From the NCBI GenBank assembly GCA_016215215.1, contig JACRKW010000129.1, forward strand, positions 1-46,268: a DNA stretch of 46,268 nucleotides. Direction: 5' to 3'. The DNA comes from Acidobacteriota bacterium (GTDB taxonomy: Bacteria > Acidobacteriota > Terriglobia > Bryobacterales > Bryobacteraceae). Below the pieces are notes generated by a model. The model worked only from the letters and a program-made list of their open reading frames with translations, had not been told where the DNA came from and did no database searches. Positions 16,379-25,500 of this stretch are shown here, piece after piece. Numbering within the stretch: the stretch's first letter is position 1; each line of letters starts with the position of its first letter. The position numbers and the translations under genes were made by a program.

Positions 16379-18793
16379 CTACATTACCAGGGAGTTGAAG
16401 AACAGCTTCAACGTCAGCCAGCTCTGCGCGCGATACTGCGGCCGCATGCCAAACAGCACTGCCCGGCCGCGGCCGATGGCCACGTCCAGCAACGCCGGCT
16501 TGCCGGCCAGGAACTTCTCGCCCAGCAGCCAACCCGAGGCCAGGACCGGCCCCGCCGTGTATCGCACAACGGTCCGGGCATCCGGGCTTTCGGACTCCCA
16601 CACCGGGCTCTGTTCGTTCCAGATCGTGAACTCCTGGGGCAGCCCGAAGCCGAGCGGCGAGCCCGCCTCCAGCCTCACGCTCAGCAGCGATCCAGGGCAA
16701 TAAAATTCGCGCGACGAAACGCCCTTCAAGCCGTTCTTCACCGGCAAGCTGAGCTGATCGGAGGCGTACTCGCCCGAGTCGTTGAAGAAAATCAGTTTGC
16801 CCCCGGCTTCGGCAAACTGCCGCAGCGCCACGGCGCCTTCCTTGCCCAGGCCGCCGGTGAACTCCTCAGGCATCGCGCCCTGACGGTGGCCTCGCTCCAG
16901 AACGGCGGAGTTTTGGCTGGCAAAGACAATCACGTCATACTGCTCGTTCAGGCCGCCTGCTCGGATCATGGCGGTCGAGACGCTGGAGTATTGCCAGCCG
17001 AAGTGCTCGACGATCCAGCGCGTCCAGCCCTCATCCATGGAAGGCACGAAGCTCTTATAGATCCCCACTCTCGGCTGCTTCAGCGGTGAGAAGCCCTGCG
17101 GCCTTCGGGCGCCTATGGCAAACTCGCCCGTTTGCAGATTGCGCCATACCGGCGTGCCGCGCTTCCAGGCGTCGTTCACCTTCTTCCACGAGTCGCTGTT
17201 GGAAGCGCTCAGCCCGCTGGCCGCAAAGCCCAGATCGGTGGCGCGCTCCAGTTTTGCCTGAAACTGATCCTCAACCATCTCGACGCTTACACCCATCAGC
17301 AACGGCAGGGTGTGCGCCGTGACGTCGTAGGGACGCTTGGGCGGACCGCCTGGGTAAAGGCGAAGGTCGGGGTACTTCTGCCTCTCCAGCAAAGTCTTGG
17401 CGAAGTTCGACCACGGCTGCTGCATCCTCACGACGTACGAGCCTGCCGGGTATTGCTTAGAACCGATGCTGAACGGTTCAAGTGACGACTCGATCTCTAT
17501 CCCGCCGAACTGCAGCGTTTCCAGTAACCGTTTGGCCGCTCCGGGGTCGGCCTGTGTAGCCGGCAGAACGAAGGCGTAGGGTGCGCGCTTCTCGGCCGCG
17601 CGCCGGTTGATGTCGTAGAAACCCTTGAGGAACTCCACGCGCCGCAGAGCGACGGTGTTGCACAGGCTTTCCATGGCGATCAATTGGTCATCGACGATGT
17701 CGCGCAGTTTCCACTCACCGCCCGGCCAGGGTTCCAGGTGGTTCCAGGAGCGCTCGCGCGCGTTGTAGCCCAGCGAGTTCACCGATAGCTGCTCTTGCTT
17801 CACTGTGATTGGGGAGGCGATGCGGACGCTGGCGGATTCGCTCAGAATCCGCAGTCCCCCGTGATAGCTCTGATAGTGCCTTGCGGGCGTCCAAAAGTCG
17901 TACACAGCGTTCACCACCACGCCCTTGCGGCCCGCGGCCGTCAGGTCCGCCGCCATCGTCATGCCCAGCATGTTGCACTCCTGGGCGATCAGCGGGTCGA
18001 TGTTCGGCTCCACCGGATCCAGCCATGGCGGAACGAACATGCGGGCCGCCGTCGGGCCCATCTGGTGCACGTCGTAGACCACATGAGGATGCCAAACATT
18101 GTGGACCTGGCCCACCAGCGCGCGGCTCTCCGCCTGCGTAAACATGTACCAGTCCCTGTTGTTGTCGTGGCCGACGTACTTTTGGTAGAGCTCTGGTGGT
18201 GAGGTGCCTTCCCACGGCGTCCCCAGCGTCTGCCGGTACCACTTGGTCACCATGTCCAGGCCGTCAGGGTTGATCGACGGCGCCAGCAGAACGATGACGT
18301 TGTTCAGGATGTTCTGAATCTTCGAATCCTTCGAAGTCGCCAGTTTCCAGGCGAATTCCACCGCTGTGTGCGTGGACGCGATCTCTGTGGCATGCACGCT
18401 GCACGTGATCAACACAACCGCTTTGCCTTCGGCGACGAATTTCACCGCTTCCTCCGGCGTTGTCACACGCGGATCGGCCAGCCTCTTCTGAATCTGGTTG
18501 TATCGGTCCAGCCGCTTCAGATTCTCCGGCGCGCTGATCACCGCCAGGGCCATCGTCCGTCCTTCGGTGGACTTCCCGTAATCCAGGAATCGGACTCGAT
18601 CCCCGCCCGCTTCCAACTCCTGCAGGTAGCCGGTGACCTTGGACCAGTCCAGCACCGTCTTGTCCGCTCCCATGCGGTGTCCGAAGTAGGCCTCCGGCGA
18701 CGGTGCTGCAGCGCTCAGCGCCGGCGGTAGCAGAAGAACCGCCAGCGCCGGCAGCAGAGCCGCGCGGGTGAGCAAGCGGGTTGGTAGACTCAT
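16379..18793 (-). CDS. Secreted M14-family zinc carboxypeptidase
   Basis: I choose the ATG at 18793, where a signal peptide begins (MSLPTRLLTRAALLPALAVLL), giving 804 residues; the track start at 19087 lies in the preceding gene. The start overlaps that gene's stop as ATGA. The M14 zinc site is visible: CSVHATEIAS (His134, Glu137) and YDVHQMGP (His243). SINPDGLD and NNRDW are typical substrate-site stretches. The C-terminal half (about 420-800) lacks catalytic motifs and carries a predicted sugar-like or flavodoxin-like α/β region (GWTRWIVEHFGWQYS, VAIGRGRAVLFGMRPQYRAQS) seen in large acidobacterial M14 proteins. It probably digests proteins or peptides outside the inner membrane. Confidence 0.88.
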   Translation of the reverse strand: MSLPTRLLTRAALLPALAVLLLPPALSAAAPSPEAYFGHRMGADKTVLDWSKVTGYLQELEAGGDRVRFLDYGKSTEGRTMALAVISAPENLKRLDRYNQIQKRLADPRVTTPEEAVKFVAEGKAVVLITCSVHATEIASTHTAVEFAWKLATSKDSKIQNILNNVIVLLAPSINPDGLDMVTKWYRQTLGTPWEGTSPPELYQKYVGHDNNRDWYMFTQAESRALVGQVHNVWHPHVVYDVHQMGPTAARMFVPPWLDPVEPNIDPLIAQECNMLGMTMAADLTAAGRKGVVVNAVYDFWTPARHYQSYHGGLRILSESASVRIASPITVKQEQLSVNSLGYNARERSWNHLEPWPGGEWKLRDIVDDQLIAMESLCNTVALRRVEFLKGFYDINRRAAEKRAPYAFVLPATQADPGAAKRLLETLQFGGIEIESSLEPFSIGSKQYPAGSYVVRMQQPWSNFAKTLLERQKYPDLRLYPGGPPKRPYDVTAHTLPLLMGVSVEMVEDQFQAKLERATDLGFAASGLSASNSDSWKKVNDAWKRGTPVWRNLQTGEFAIGARRPQGFSPLKQPRVGIYKSFVPSMDEGWTRWIVEHFGWQYSSVSTAMIRAGGLNEQYDVIVFASQNSAVLERGHRQGAMPEEFTGGLGKEGAVALRQFAEAGGKLIFFNDSGEYASDQLSLPVKNGLKGVSSREFYCPGSLLSVRLEAGSPLGFGLPQEFTIWNEQSPVWESESPDARTVVRYTAGPVLASGWLLGEKFLAGKPALLDVAIGRGRAVLFGMRPQYRAQSWLTLKLFFNSLVM

Positions 18794-19551
18794 CCTCTGG
18801 CCAGCTCCATCCACAGTGCCCGGTAGTACCTCATGAAGCGTTCTGGATCCTTGCTTTCGGCGATCTCCATCAACGTGTAGCGTTCGAATCTCGCCTGCCG
18901 CAGCAGGGTAAAGAGCTCCCGATAGGGATATTTCTCGTTTGCGAGTTCGTTGATGTGGCAGCTCTTGATCCACGGCTTCAGCATGTCGAATGACATCTTC
19001 ACTGACCCGTTTACCACGTCGGTCGGATTCGAATTCCAGCACAGCCCCACCGACGGATGCTTCGTGCTCTTCATGATCTCCGCGCACACCGGAGGCAATT
19101 GAGTTTGCGAGCCGTGTACCTCCAGCCAGATCTCCACTCCCTTGCCCGGCGCGTAGTCACCAGCTTCGCGCAATCCAGCGGCGATGTTCTGGATGGTCTG
19201 CTCGCGCGGAACTTCCTTGGGGAATCCGATCGGCCGAACCTTGACCCCCCACGCGCCCGTGTCGTGCGCCAGGTCGACGAACGCCTTCGCATCTTCGACG
19301 TTCTTCTTCCGCACCGCCGGATCCGCCGCGTGAAACTCGCAAGTCGAGCCGTAGCTCAGCAGGCGTACTTTTGTCCTTTCGAATCGCGCTCTGACGCGCG
19401 CGCGCTCCTGTGTTGTCAGCGTGGGTTCCACCCCGTGCTTGTGGCCGGTGCGAAGTTCCACCGCCTCAAACTGCGCCTCCTCCAGTTTGGTGATGACCGT
19501 CTCCAGGTCCCAGTCCTTCAGGACGTTGTAGGTAACAGCTCCAAGCATCAT
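18790..19551 (-). CDS. Sugar phosphate isomerase/epimerase-like TIM barrel
   Basis: A 253-residue protein of the AP-endonuclease 2 / xylose-isomerase-like TIM-barrel superfamily. Typical features are the start LGAVTYNVLKDWDLETVITKLEEAQFEAVELR, WLEVHGSQTQ, VGLCWNSNPTD and HINELANE, which carry the Glu, Asp and His metal ligands of such barrels. No signal peptide is seen, so it is cytoplasmic. The substrate cannot be told from sequence; relatives act on hydroxypyruvate, ketoses or inositol derivatives. It overlaps both neighbours by four bases (ATGA), tying it to the symporter upstream and the M14 peptidase downstream. Confidence 0.8.
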   Translation of the reverse strand: MMLGAVTYNVLKDWDLETVITKLEEAQFEAVELRTGHKHGVEPTLTTQERARVRARFERTKVRLLSYGSTCEFHAADPAVRKKNVEDAKAFVDLAHDTGAWGVKVRPIGFPKEVPREQTIQNIAAGLREAGDYAPGKGVEIWLEVHGSQTQLPPVCAEIMKSTKHPSVGLCWNSNPTDVVNGSVKMSFDMLKPWIKSCHINELANEKYPYRELFTLLRQARFERYTLMEIAESKDPERFMRYYRALWMELARG

Positions 19552-20651
19552 GATTCGAGCGCCTCCGGCGCATTCAGATCATATCCTTCCCATCGAGCGA
19601 TCACAGCGCTCGCCAGACAGTTGCCCAGCAAGTTCACCGACGTGCGAGCCATGTCCATGAGCGTATCCACACCGAGCAGTAGCGCGATTCCCTCCACCGG
19701 CAGCTTGAATGCCGATAGAGTCCCCGCCAGAATGATGAGCGAGGCTCTGGGCACGGCGGCCACGCCCTTGGAAGTCAGCATCAGGGTCAGCATCATTAGC
19801 AACTGCTGGCTCAAGGTGAGTTCCACGCCCGCGGCCTGTGCCACGAAGACCGAAGCCAGCGACAGATACAGAGTGCTTCCATCCAGGTTGAAACTGTACC
19901 CGGTGGGCAGTACGAATGCCACAATGTGCTTCGGCACGCCGAACTTCTCCATGTTCTCCAGCGCCAGCGGCAACGCTGCCTCGCTCGAGGCCGTCGAAAA
20001 CGCCAGCACATACGGCTCCTTCACCCAGTGCACGAAGCGCCGCATCGGGATCTTGAAAATGACGATCACCAACCCGAGCACGCAAACGACGAATACGACC
20101 AGCGCGCCGTACAGAGTCAGAATGAGCTTTCCCAATCCGAGCAGCACCGAGATGCCCTTCGATCCCACCACGGCCGCCATCGCGGCCCCTACCCCGAACG
20201 GCGCCAGGTACATCACGTACTTCGTAAGCACTTCACCTTTTGCCATGGCGTCGATGATTGAGTTTGGAAAGGTGTGCTCGAGGACCGATGCCAGCGACGT
20301 GGACGCCTGAGGCAGCGTAGGGTCCACAACGGCCTTCTCCAGCGAAAGGCCCGCGCCGGGCCGGACGAGATTCACCGCTCCCAGCCCCAGAAACAACGCT
20401 ACCGTTGTAACGATCTCGAAATAGATAATGGACTTCAGTCCGATGCGCCCCATCGCTTTGGCCGAGCCCGAACCCGCGATGCCCACCACCAGTGTGGCGA
20501 ACAGCAGAGGTGCAATGATCGACTTGATCATGCGGATGAAGATATTCGAGGCCGGCATGAGCTGCTTGCCAACGTCCGGAAAGAAATGGCCCAAAGCGAT
20601 TCCCACAGCCATGGCGATGAAAATCCAACTGGTCAACGAAAGTTTCTTCAA
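19548..20651 (-). CDS. Dicarboxylate/amino acid:cation symporter (DAACS family)
   Basis: An inner-membrane cation-coupled carrier of the GltP/DctA/GltPh family. The family core is present: the HP1-TM7 stretch LPTGYSFNLDGSTLYLSLASVF, the MLTSKGVAAVPRAS region, and the C-terminal VDTLMDMARTSVNLLGN with the Asp/Arg/Asn substrate residues. At 367 residues it is shorter than usual (about 400-430), mainly from short loops rather than a lost core. Substrates are probably glutamate, aspartate or C4-dicarboxylates. It overlaps nadK (upstream) and the TIM-barrel gene (downstream), both as ATGA. Confidence 0.88.
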   Translation of the reverse strand: MKKLSLTSWIFIAMAVGIALGHFFPDVGKQLMPASNIFIRMIKSIIAPLLFATLVVGIAGSGSAKAMGRIGLKSIIYFEIVTTVALFLGLGAVNLVRPGAGLSLEKAVVDPTLPQASTSLASVLEHTFPNSIIDAMAKGEVLTKYVMYLAPFGVGAAMAAVVGSKGISVLLGLGKLILTLYGALVVFVVCVLGLVIVIFKIPMRRFVHWVKEPYVLAFSTASSEAALPLALENMEKFGVPKHIVAFVLPTGYSFNLDGSTLYLSLASVFVAQAAGVELTLSQQLLMMLTLMLTSKGVAAVPRASLIILAGTLSAFKLPVEGIALLLGVDTLMDMARTSVNLLGNCLASAVIARWEGYDLNAPEALES

Positions 20652-21514
20652 CGTTCACCCCACTTGAGTTTTTGTCGCAAGACATCGAAAAACAGCATTC
20701 GCGGCGGCCTGATCAGCGACAGTGAGTACTGGCTGCTCCGGCAGATTACACGGTCCTGCTCTTTCAAAGGTTCACCCACCTGCCCGTCGATGGTGAGATA
20801 AGCCGAGTCGTCGGCGGCCAGATTCAAGATCTGAATCACGCTGGAATCCGATACCAGCACCGGCCGGTTGGTGAGCGTGTGCGGGCAAATTGGCGTGATG
20901 CACAGTGCCCCCACGCTCGGAAACACGATGGGTCCGCCCGCGCTCAGGCTGTAGGCCGTTGATCCAGTTGGCGTTGCGATGATCAGCCCGTCCGCCTTGT
21001 ACCGGCAGACAAAGTGCGCGTCCACGTTACACACCAGGTCGATCATTCTAGCGATGTGCGCTTTTGTGATCACGACGTCATTGAGCGCGTCGTACCGTGA
21101 CACGATCTCCCCGTGGCGCTGCACCTCGCACGTCAACATTCGCCGCTTGGCCACGCGGTGCTCGTCGCGGAGCGCACGTTCCAGTTCCGGGAATAGCTCT
21201 TCCGTCGAAATCGCCGTCAGGAACCCAAGGCCGCCCAGATTGACGGCGAACAGCGGAATCTCCCGCCCGGCGATCGCGCGCGCGGCCGATAGCAGCGTTC
21301 CGTCGCCGCCCAGCACAATGACCAGTTGCGCCCCTTCCGGCACCTGCTCCCGCGCCACCGGCGTGAGCGCGCTGTCCGCGTAGCTCGCCGTGGCTTGATC
21401 CACGCGGTAACCGATGCCATGCGAATCCAGCCACGCCAGCAACGCCGGCACTACTTGATCTGCCTGTCTGGCCTCAGGTTTCGAGATGATTCCGACTGTG
21501 CGGATCGGTTCCAT
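20648..21514 (-). CDS. nadK: NAD kinase
   Basis: Phosphorylates NAD to NADP in the cytoplasm. The 288 residues have the diacylglycerol/NAD-kinase motif LGGDGTLLSAAR (GGDG at 69-72), the conserved LND segment (NE/D motif), and the glycine-rich TPTGSTAYSLSAGGPI. The ATG at 21514 is required because the core β-strand RTVGIISKP begins at residue 5 and no later start exists; this forces a 41-base overlap with the 3' end of tlyA. The stop overlaps the symporter start (ATGA). tlyA-nadK adjacency is common in bacteria. Confidence 0.94.
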   Translation of the reverse strand: MEPIRTVGIISKPEARQADQVVPALLAWLDSHGIGYRVDQATASYADSALTPVAREQVPEGAQLVIVLGGDGTLLSAARAIAGREIPLFAVNLGGLGFLTAISTEELFPELERALRDEHRVAKRRMLTCEVQRHGEIVSRYDALNDVVITKAHIARMIDLVCNVDAHFVCRYKADGLIIATPTGSTAYSLSAGGPIVFPSVGALCITPICPHTLTNRPVLVSDSSVIQILNLAADDSAYLTIDGQVGEPLKEQDRVICRSSQYSLSLIRPPRMLFFDVLRQKLKWGER

Positions 21515-22232
21515 GCAGCAGGAACTCCTTATTGCCTTCCGCGCCCGCCAGCGGGCTCTCTATCACGTCAGTTTCCAACCCCAGTAGCCGCGCCGCCGAA
21601 GTCACTCTTTCCACTGCGAAACGGTGCAGCGCCTCGTCGCGAACGATTCCGCCCCGGCCCACCTGCTCGCGTCCCACCTCGAATTGCGGCTTGATCAGCA
21701 CCACAAGTTCCCGGGGGACCGCCAGCAGCGGAACGAGTGCGGGAAGAATGAGTGTAACTGAGATGAAGCTCACGTCGCACACCGCCAGGCCGGACGGCTC
21801 CCCCGTCAGTCCGGGCTCCAGGAAGCGCGCGTTGACGCCTTCGTGCACCACCACACGCGGATCTTTCCTCAGCTTCCAGTCCAACTGTCCCATGCCCACG
21901 TCCACGGCATGTACTCTGAGTGCGCCGCGGTTCAACAAGACCTCGGTGAATCCGCCTGTCGACGAACCCACGTCGAGGCAAACCCGCCCGGCCACGTCGA
22001 TGTGCCAATGGTCCAGCGCCCCGATCAGTTTGTAGGCGCCCCGGCTCACCCACGGCATCTTGTCGATCAGCTCAACCGTTGCATCCGGCGCAACCAGCGT
22101 GCCGGGCTTGTCCACGCGCTGCCCGTTCACTCGAACTCCGCCCGCCAGCAGCAGCGCCTTCGCCTTCTCCCTCGACCCCGCCAGGCAACGGTCCACCATC
22201 AACTGGTCGATGCGCTGCTTGCCGGGTTTCAT
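21474..22232 (-). CDS. tlyA: TlyA-family rRNA 2'-O-methyltransferase
   Basis: The start is the ATG at 22232, overlapping the ispA stop as ATGA, which gives 252 residues; the longer track ORF is a shadow of ispA. An S4 RNA-binding domain (about 5-65, RIDQLMVDRCLAGSREKAKALL) is followed by an FtsJ-type Rossmann methyltransferase with CLDVGSSTGGFTEVLL (SAM site) and the catalytic-type residues of the family. In actinobacteria TlyA methylates 16S and 23S rRNA; a haemolysin role has also been claimed for relatives. The usual C-terminus is near EFLLH; here it runs 12 residues further (GTDPHSRNHLET), into nadK. Confidence 0.9.
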   Translation of the reverse strand: MKPGKQRIDQLMVDRCLAGSREKAKALLLAGGVRVNGQRVDKPGTLVAPDATVELIDKMPWVSRGAYKLIGALDHWHIDVAGRVCLDVGSSTGGFTEVLLNRGALRVHAVDVGMGQLDWKLRKDPRVVVHEGVNARFLEPGLTGEPSGLAVCDVSFISVTLILPALVPLLAVPRELVVLIKPQFEVGREQVGRGGIVRDEALHRFAVERVTSAARLLGLETDVIESPLAGAEGNKEFLLHGTDPHSRNHLET

Positions 22233-23113
22233 GAGGTCCGGTCGACGATCAGGTCGGCCAGCTCGCGCAGCCTCCTGGCCCCGGTCCCGAACCCGCTCAG
22301 GGCTGCGTGCGCTTGTTGGCGCTGATCCTCCGCCATCTGCCGCGAACGCTCCAGGCCATACACAGCCGGGAACGTCACCTTGTTCTGCTCCGCGTCCTTG
22401 CCCGCCGTCTTTCCAAGCTGCTCGGAGGTTTGCGTCACGTCCAGAATGTCGTCGATAATCTGGAACGCCAGGCCGATGTGCCCGCCATAGCGGGAAATCG
22501 CCTCCAGCGCCGTCTCGCCCGCCCCCGCGTGGATCGCTCCCATCCGGAGGGAACAACGAAGCAGTGCGCCCGTCTTGGCCCGGTGAATCTTCTCCAACAG
22601 CTCTTCGGTGGCTGGTTGGGCTGCTCCTTCCATATCATGCACCTGCCCCGCGATCATGCCGCCAAGGGTGCCTGATGCGCGCGCCAGTTCCAATACCAGC
22701 CGCGCGTCGCCGGTCTGTCCCAGCACGTCGAAGGCGTAGGTCAACAGCGCGTCGCCCGCCAGAATCGCCATCGCCTCGCCGAACACTTTATGCGATGTCG
22801 GCCGCCCCCGGCGCAGGTCGTCGTTGTCCAGCGCCGGCAGGTCGTCGTGGATCAGCGAGTAGGTGTGGATCATCTCCAGCGTGCATGCCACCGCCAGGGC
22901 GCCCTCCACCTCGAGGCCCGCCGCCGTTCGCGCGGCTTCCAGGCAGAGCAGAGGCCGAATCCTCTTCCCCCCCGCGAAGAGTGAGTACCTCATTGCTTTG
23001 TGGATCGTCCGCGGCTCCACGTTCTCGCCCGGCACCAGCCGGTCCAAATCCGCATCCACCAGCTTCACCTGCTCGGCGATGTACTGCTTCAAACTCAAGT
23101 CGGCTAGCGTCAT
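22229..23113 (-). CDS. ispA: Polyprenyl (farnesyl/geranylgeranyl) diphosphate synthase
   Basis: Condenses IPP with allylic diphosphates to make C15 or C20 isoprenoids, in the cytoplasm. The 294 residues contain the FARM motif DDLPALDNDD (from Asp90) with GRPTSHK, and the second Asp-rich motif IDDILD, plus GGKRIRPLL near the N-terminus. Length and FARM layout fit the bacterial type II FPP synthase; exact chain length cannot be fixed by eye. It overlaps xseB and tlyA by ATGA, matching the frequent xseB-ispA-tlyA order, but dxs, often between ispA and tlyA, is missing here. Confidence 0.92.
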   Translation of the reverse strand: MTLADLSLKQYIAEQVKLVDADLDRLVPGENVEPRTIHKAMRYSLFAGGKRIRPLLCLEAARTAAGLEVEGALAVACTLEMIHTYSLIHDDLPALDNDDLRRGRPTSHKVFGEAMAILAGDALLTYAFDVLGQTGDARLVLELARASGTLGGMIAGQVHDMEGAAQPATEELLEKIHRAKTGALLRCSLRMGAIHAGAGETALEAISRYGGHIGLAFQIIDDILDVTQTSEQLGKTAGKDAEQNKVTFPAVYGLERSRQMAEDQRQQAHAALSGFGTGARRLRELADLIVDRTS

Positions 23114-23376
23114 TCCTCTGCTGTATCGAGCGGCGAAGCCTCCACCGTCTCACCCTTCTTCATCAGGATCTCCACCCGCGTTTCGGCCTCTGAGAGCTGT
23201 TTCCGGCAGGATTCGCTCAGCTCCACCCCCCGTTCAAACAGGGCCAGCGCCTGTTCCAGGGGCAGATCCGCGCTCTCCATCTGCTTCACCACGTCCTCGA
23301 GTTCACCCAGCGCCTGCTCAAATGGGACGCCCTGCGCGGGAGGCGCTGCAGCTGACTTCGCTCGTTTTTCACCCAT
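23110..23376 (-). CDS. xseB: Exodeoxyribonuclease VII small subunit
   Basis: An 88-residue protein with the XseB core VPFEQALGELEDVVKQMESADLPLEQALALFERGVELSESCRKQL region (three helices), preceded by about 20 low-complexity residues (KSAAAPPAQG). XseB joins XseA in ExoVII, which trims single-stranded DNA. xseA is not in the window. It overlaps ispA by four bases and is the probable first gene of the long minus-strand coupled cluster. Confidence 0.9.
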   Translation of the reverse strand: MGEKRAKSAAAPPAQGVPFEQALGELEDVVKQMESADLPLEQALALFERGVELSESCRKQLSEAETRVEILMKKGETVEASPLDTAEE

Positions 23377-23385
23377 CGCTTTATT

Positions 23386-24876
23386 CTACGCCGCGCCGTG
23401 CTGTTCGATGCTCCGCATCATGCGCGCCACTGGCCTCGCCAGCAAGAGCAGCGCCACCGCCGCCACCGCCATTGTCATCCCCATGCTCTTGAACAACTCG
23501 TAGGGAGGCAGGTTTCCGTAGTAGGCCGCCGTCCTCCCCGCCAAATAGTTGCCCATCGACAGAGACAGGAACCACACGCCCATCATCAGCCCGGCCACGC
23601 GCGCCGGCGCCAGTTTCGTCATCGCGCTCAATCCAACCGGACTCAGCAATAACTCTCCCACCGTCTGGAGCAGGTAGGTCACAACCAGCCACATCGGGTT
23701 CACACGCCCGGTCGCGCCGGCCCGTTGTGCCGCCGCCATCATCACCACAAACGACCTCGTGGCGCAGAACAGGGCCAGAGAGAACTTCAACGCCGATCCA
23801 GGCTGCCGGTCGCCCAGCCTGATCGACACCCATGCGAATACCCCCGCCAGCACGATAATGAAGCCCGCGTTCAGGCTCTGAAACCAGCTGGCCGGGAAGT
23901 TGAATCCCCACAGGACGTTCTCCGTATTGTGCTTGGCGAACAGGTTGAACGACGATCCCGCCTGTTCAAACGCCGCCCAGTACAACGCCGAGCCGCAGAA
24001 TAGTACCGCGATCACGGCGAGGCGTTTCCGTTCGTCCGGCGTCCAATCTCCTCCCAGGAACATCCAACCGAACAACCCCAGCGTGATAGCGAACAATGCC
24101 AATCCAGCGACGTTGACCAGCCGCTCCGCGCTGAGCACCAATGCACCACTGAAGTGCACCGCCGCCAGCAGTGCGAACAGGCCCGCGGTCCCTGCCAGTC
24201 CGGCGCGGAAGTTCCGCCTCCATTGCCGTCCGATCTCAGGCGTCGGCGGCTCCACCGGCTTCAGCCCAGAGCCTCCCAGGCGGCTCATGCCCCGCAGGAA
24301 CGTGATGACGCCCAATACCATGCCGATCCCGGCCATGGCGAAGCCCAGGCGCCAACTCACCCGCTCTCCCACCCAGCCGCAGGCCAAAGGCGCCAGCGTG
24401 GACCCGATATTGATTCCCATGTATAACACCGAGAAACCCGAGTCCCGGCGAGGATCGCCGGGCTGATAGATCTGCCCGACGATCGTGGAGATGTTCGGCT
24501 TCAGCAGGCCCGTGCCGAAGGCCACAATCACCATACCGGCGAACAGTGCCGGTTCTGAAGGGAGCGCCAGCATGAGATACCCGATGGCGATCAACACGCC
24601 GCCGGTGAGTACGGCCCGCTGCTGGCCCAGGATCCGGTCGGCCACCCAGCCGCCCGGCAGGCTCAGCCCGTACACGCTGGCCGTGTACAACCCATAGATG
24701 GCGTACGCCTTCGGAACGTCGTAGCCCAGGCCGCCCGAGGAGGCCGCTGCTGTCATGAATAGCACCAGCAGCGCCCTCATACCGTAGTAGCCGAACCGCT
24801 CCCACAATTCGGTGAAGAAAAGCGTCGAGAGCCCGGCAGGGTGCCCGAAGAACCGTGTATTGTTGTCGCGGGTCAT
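23386..24876 (-). CDS. POT-family peptide MFS transporter
   Basis: A 496-residue proton-coupled oligopeptide transporter in the inner membrane. The POT signature ELWERFGYYG (ExxERF, Glu23-Glu26) is in the first helix, and the PTR2 signature GFSVLYMGINIGS in the fifth; 12-14 membrane helices are predicted. Substrates are di- and tripeptides. It would import products of the secreted S46 and M14 peptidases encoded nearby. It ends nine bases before xseB on the same strand, so it may supply a promoter for the cluster; no function is shared. Confidence 0.93.
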   Translation of the reverse strand: MTRDNNTRFFGHPAGLSTLFFTELWERFGYYGMRALLVLFMTAAASSGGLGYDVPKAYAIYGLYTASVYGLSLPGGWVADRILGQQRAVLTGGVLIAIGYLMLALPSEPALFAGMVIVAFGTGLLKPNISTIVGQIYQPGDPRRDSGFSVLYMGINIGSTLAPLACGWVGERVSWRLGFAMAGIGMVLGVITFLRGMSRLGGSGLKPVEPPTPEIGRQWRRNFRAGLAGTAGLFALLAAVHFSGALVLSAERLVNVAGLALFAITLGLFGWMFLGGDWTPDERKRLAVIAVLFCGSALYWAAFEQAGSSFNLFAKHNTENVLWGFNFPASWFQSLNAGFIIVLAGVFAWVSIRLGDRQPGSALKFSLALFCATRSFVVMMAAAQRAGATGRVNPMWLVVTYLLQTVGELLLSPVGLSAMTKLAPARVAGLMMGVWFLSLSMGNYLAGRTAAYYGNLPPYELFKSMGMTMAVAAVALLLLARPVARMMRSIEQHGAA

Positions 24877-24912
24877 GAACCACCCAGTGTAGCCGACCCA
24901 GGACCGGCCGCC

Positions 24913-25500
24913 TTACCAGCGCCCCTTCGGTGGAGCGGTGTCCATCAAGCCGCGCAGTTTCTCCACAAGCTCATCCGGCGCGAACGGCTTCTGTAAGTAA
25001 GCCGTTCCCTGCATGTTGGCCAGCGTGCCAGGCCGTTGGTCATGGGCGTATCCAGAAACGAAAAGCATCGGGATGCCGGGGTGAACCTGTCGAAGTCGTC
25101 TGGCCAGCACCGTACCGGACATTCCTGGCATCACCACATCGGTCACCACAGCGTCGAGCCGCTCTGTTCCCACGGCCAGCGCGGCCTCTCCGTCTTCGGC
25201 CTCCACCACCTCGAACCCGGCTCCGCGCAGTACGCTGGAAATCAGCGCGCGCACGCCCGGTTCGTCCTCCACCACCATTATCGTTCCGCGAGTGGAACCG
25301 CGTGGCTTGCCTTGCGGCTCCGGCACGGGCGCGGGAATCTCAACGGAGGCCTTCAACGCAGGAAGATATACGCTGATCTCCGAACCGCGGCCCTCTTCAC
25401 TTCTCACCCGGATATAGCCGCCCGACTGCCGCACAATCCCATATACAGTACTCAGACCCAGTCCCGTTCCCCTCCCCAGGCCCTTGGAGGTGAAGAACGG
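24913..25500 (-). pseudogene. Detached C-terminal part of hybrid sensor kinase (ATPase end plus receiver)
   Basis: This is the same reading frame as the upstream kinase, cut off by the TAA at 25501-25503. It resumes with PFFTSKGLGRGTGLGLSTVYGIVRQSGG, the G2 box of the histidine-kinase ATPase domain, then a full receiver domain with IMVVEDE and TDVVMPG (Asp1260 in restored numbering), ending QKPF. The track shows a 173-residue ORF from 25434, but its ATG is an internal Met of the ATPase domain with no sign of a real start, so separate expression is doubtful. Without it the kinase cannot bind ATP properly or pass phosphate to its receiver. Confidence 0.75.

Noticed and set aside
18794-19087. 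Upstream part of the 902-residue ORF
   Set aside because: Shadow of the TIM-barrel gene; the M14 signal peptide starts at 18793.
24913-25434. Independent CheY-like response regulator gene
   Set aside because: It is in frame with the kinase across the TAA and its N-terminus is the kinase ATPase G2 box, so it is a fragment of the hybrid kinase.
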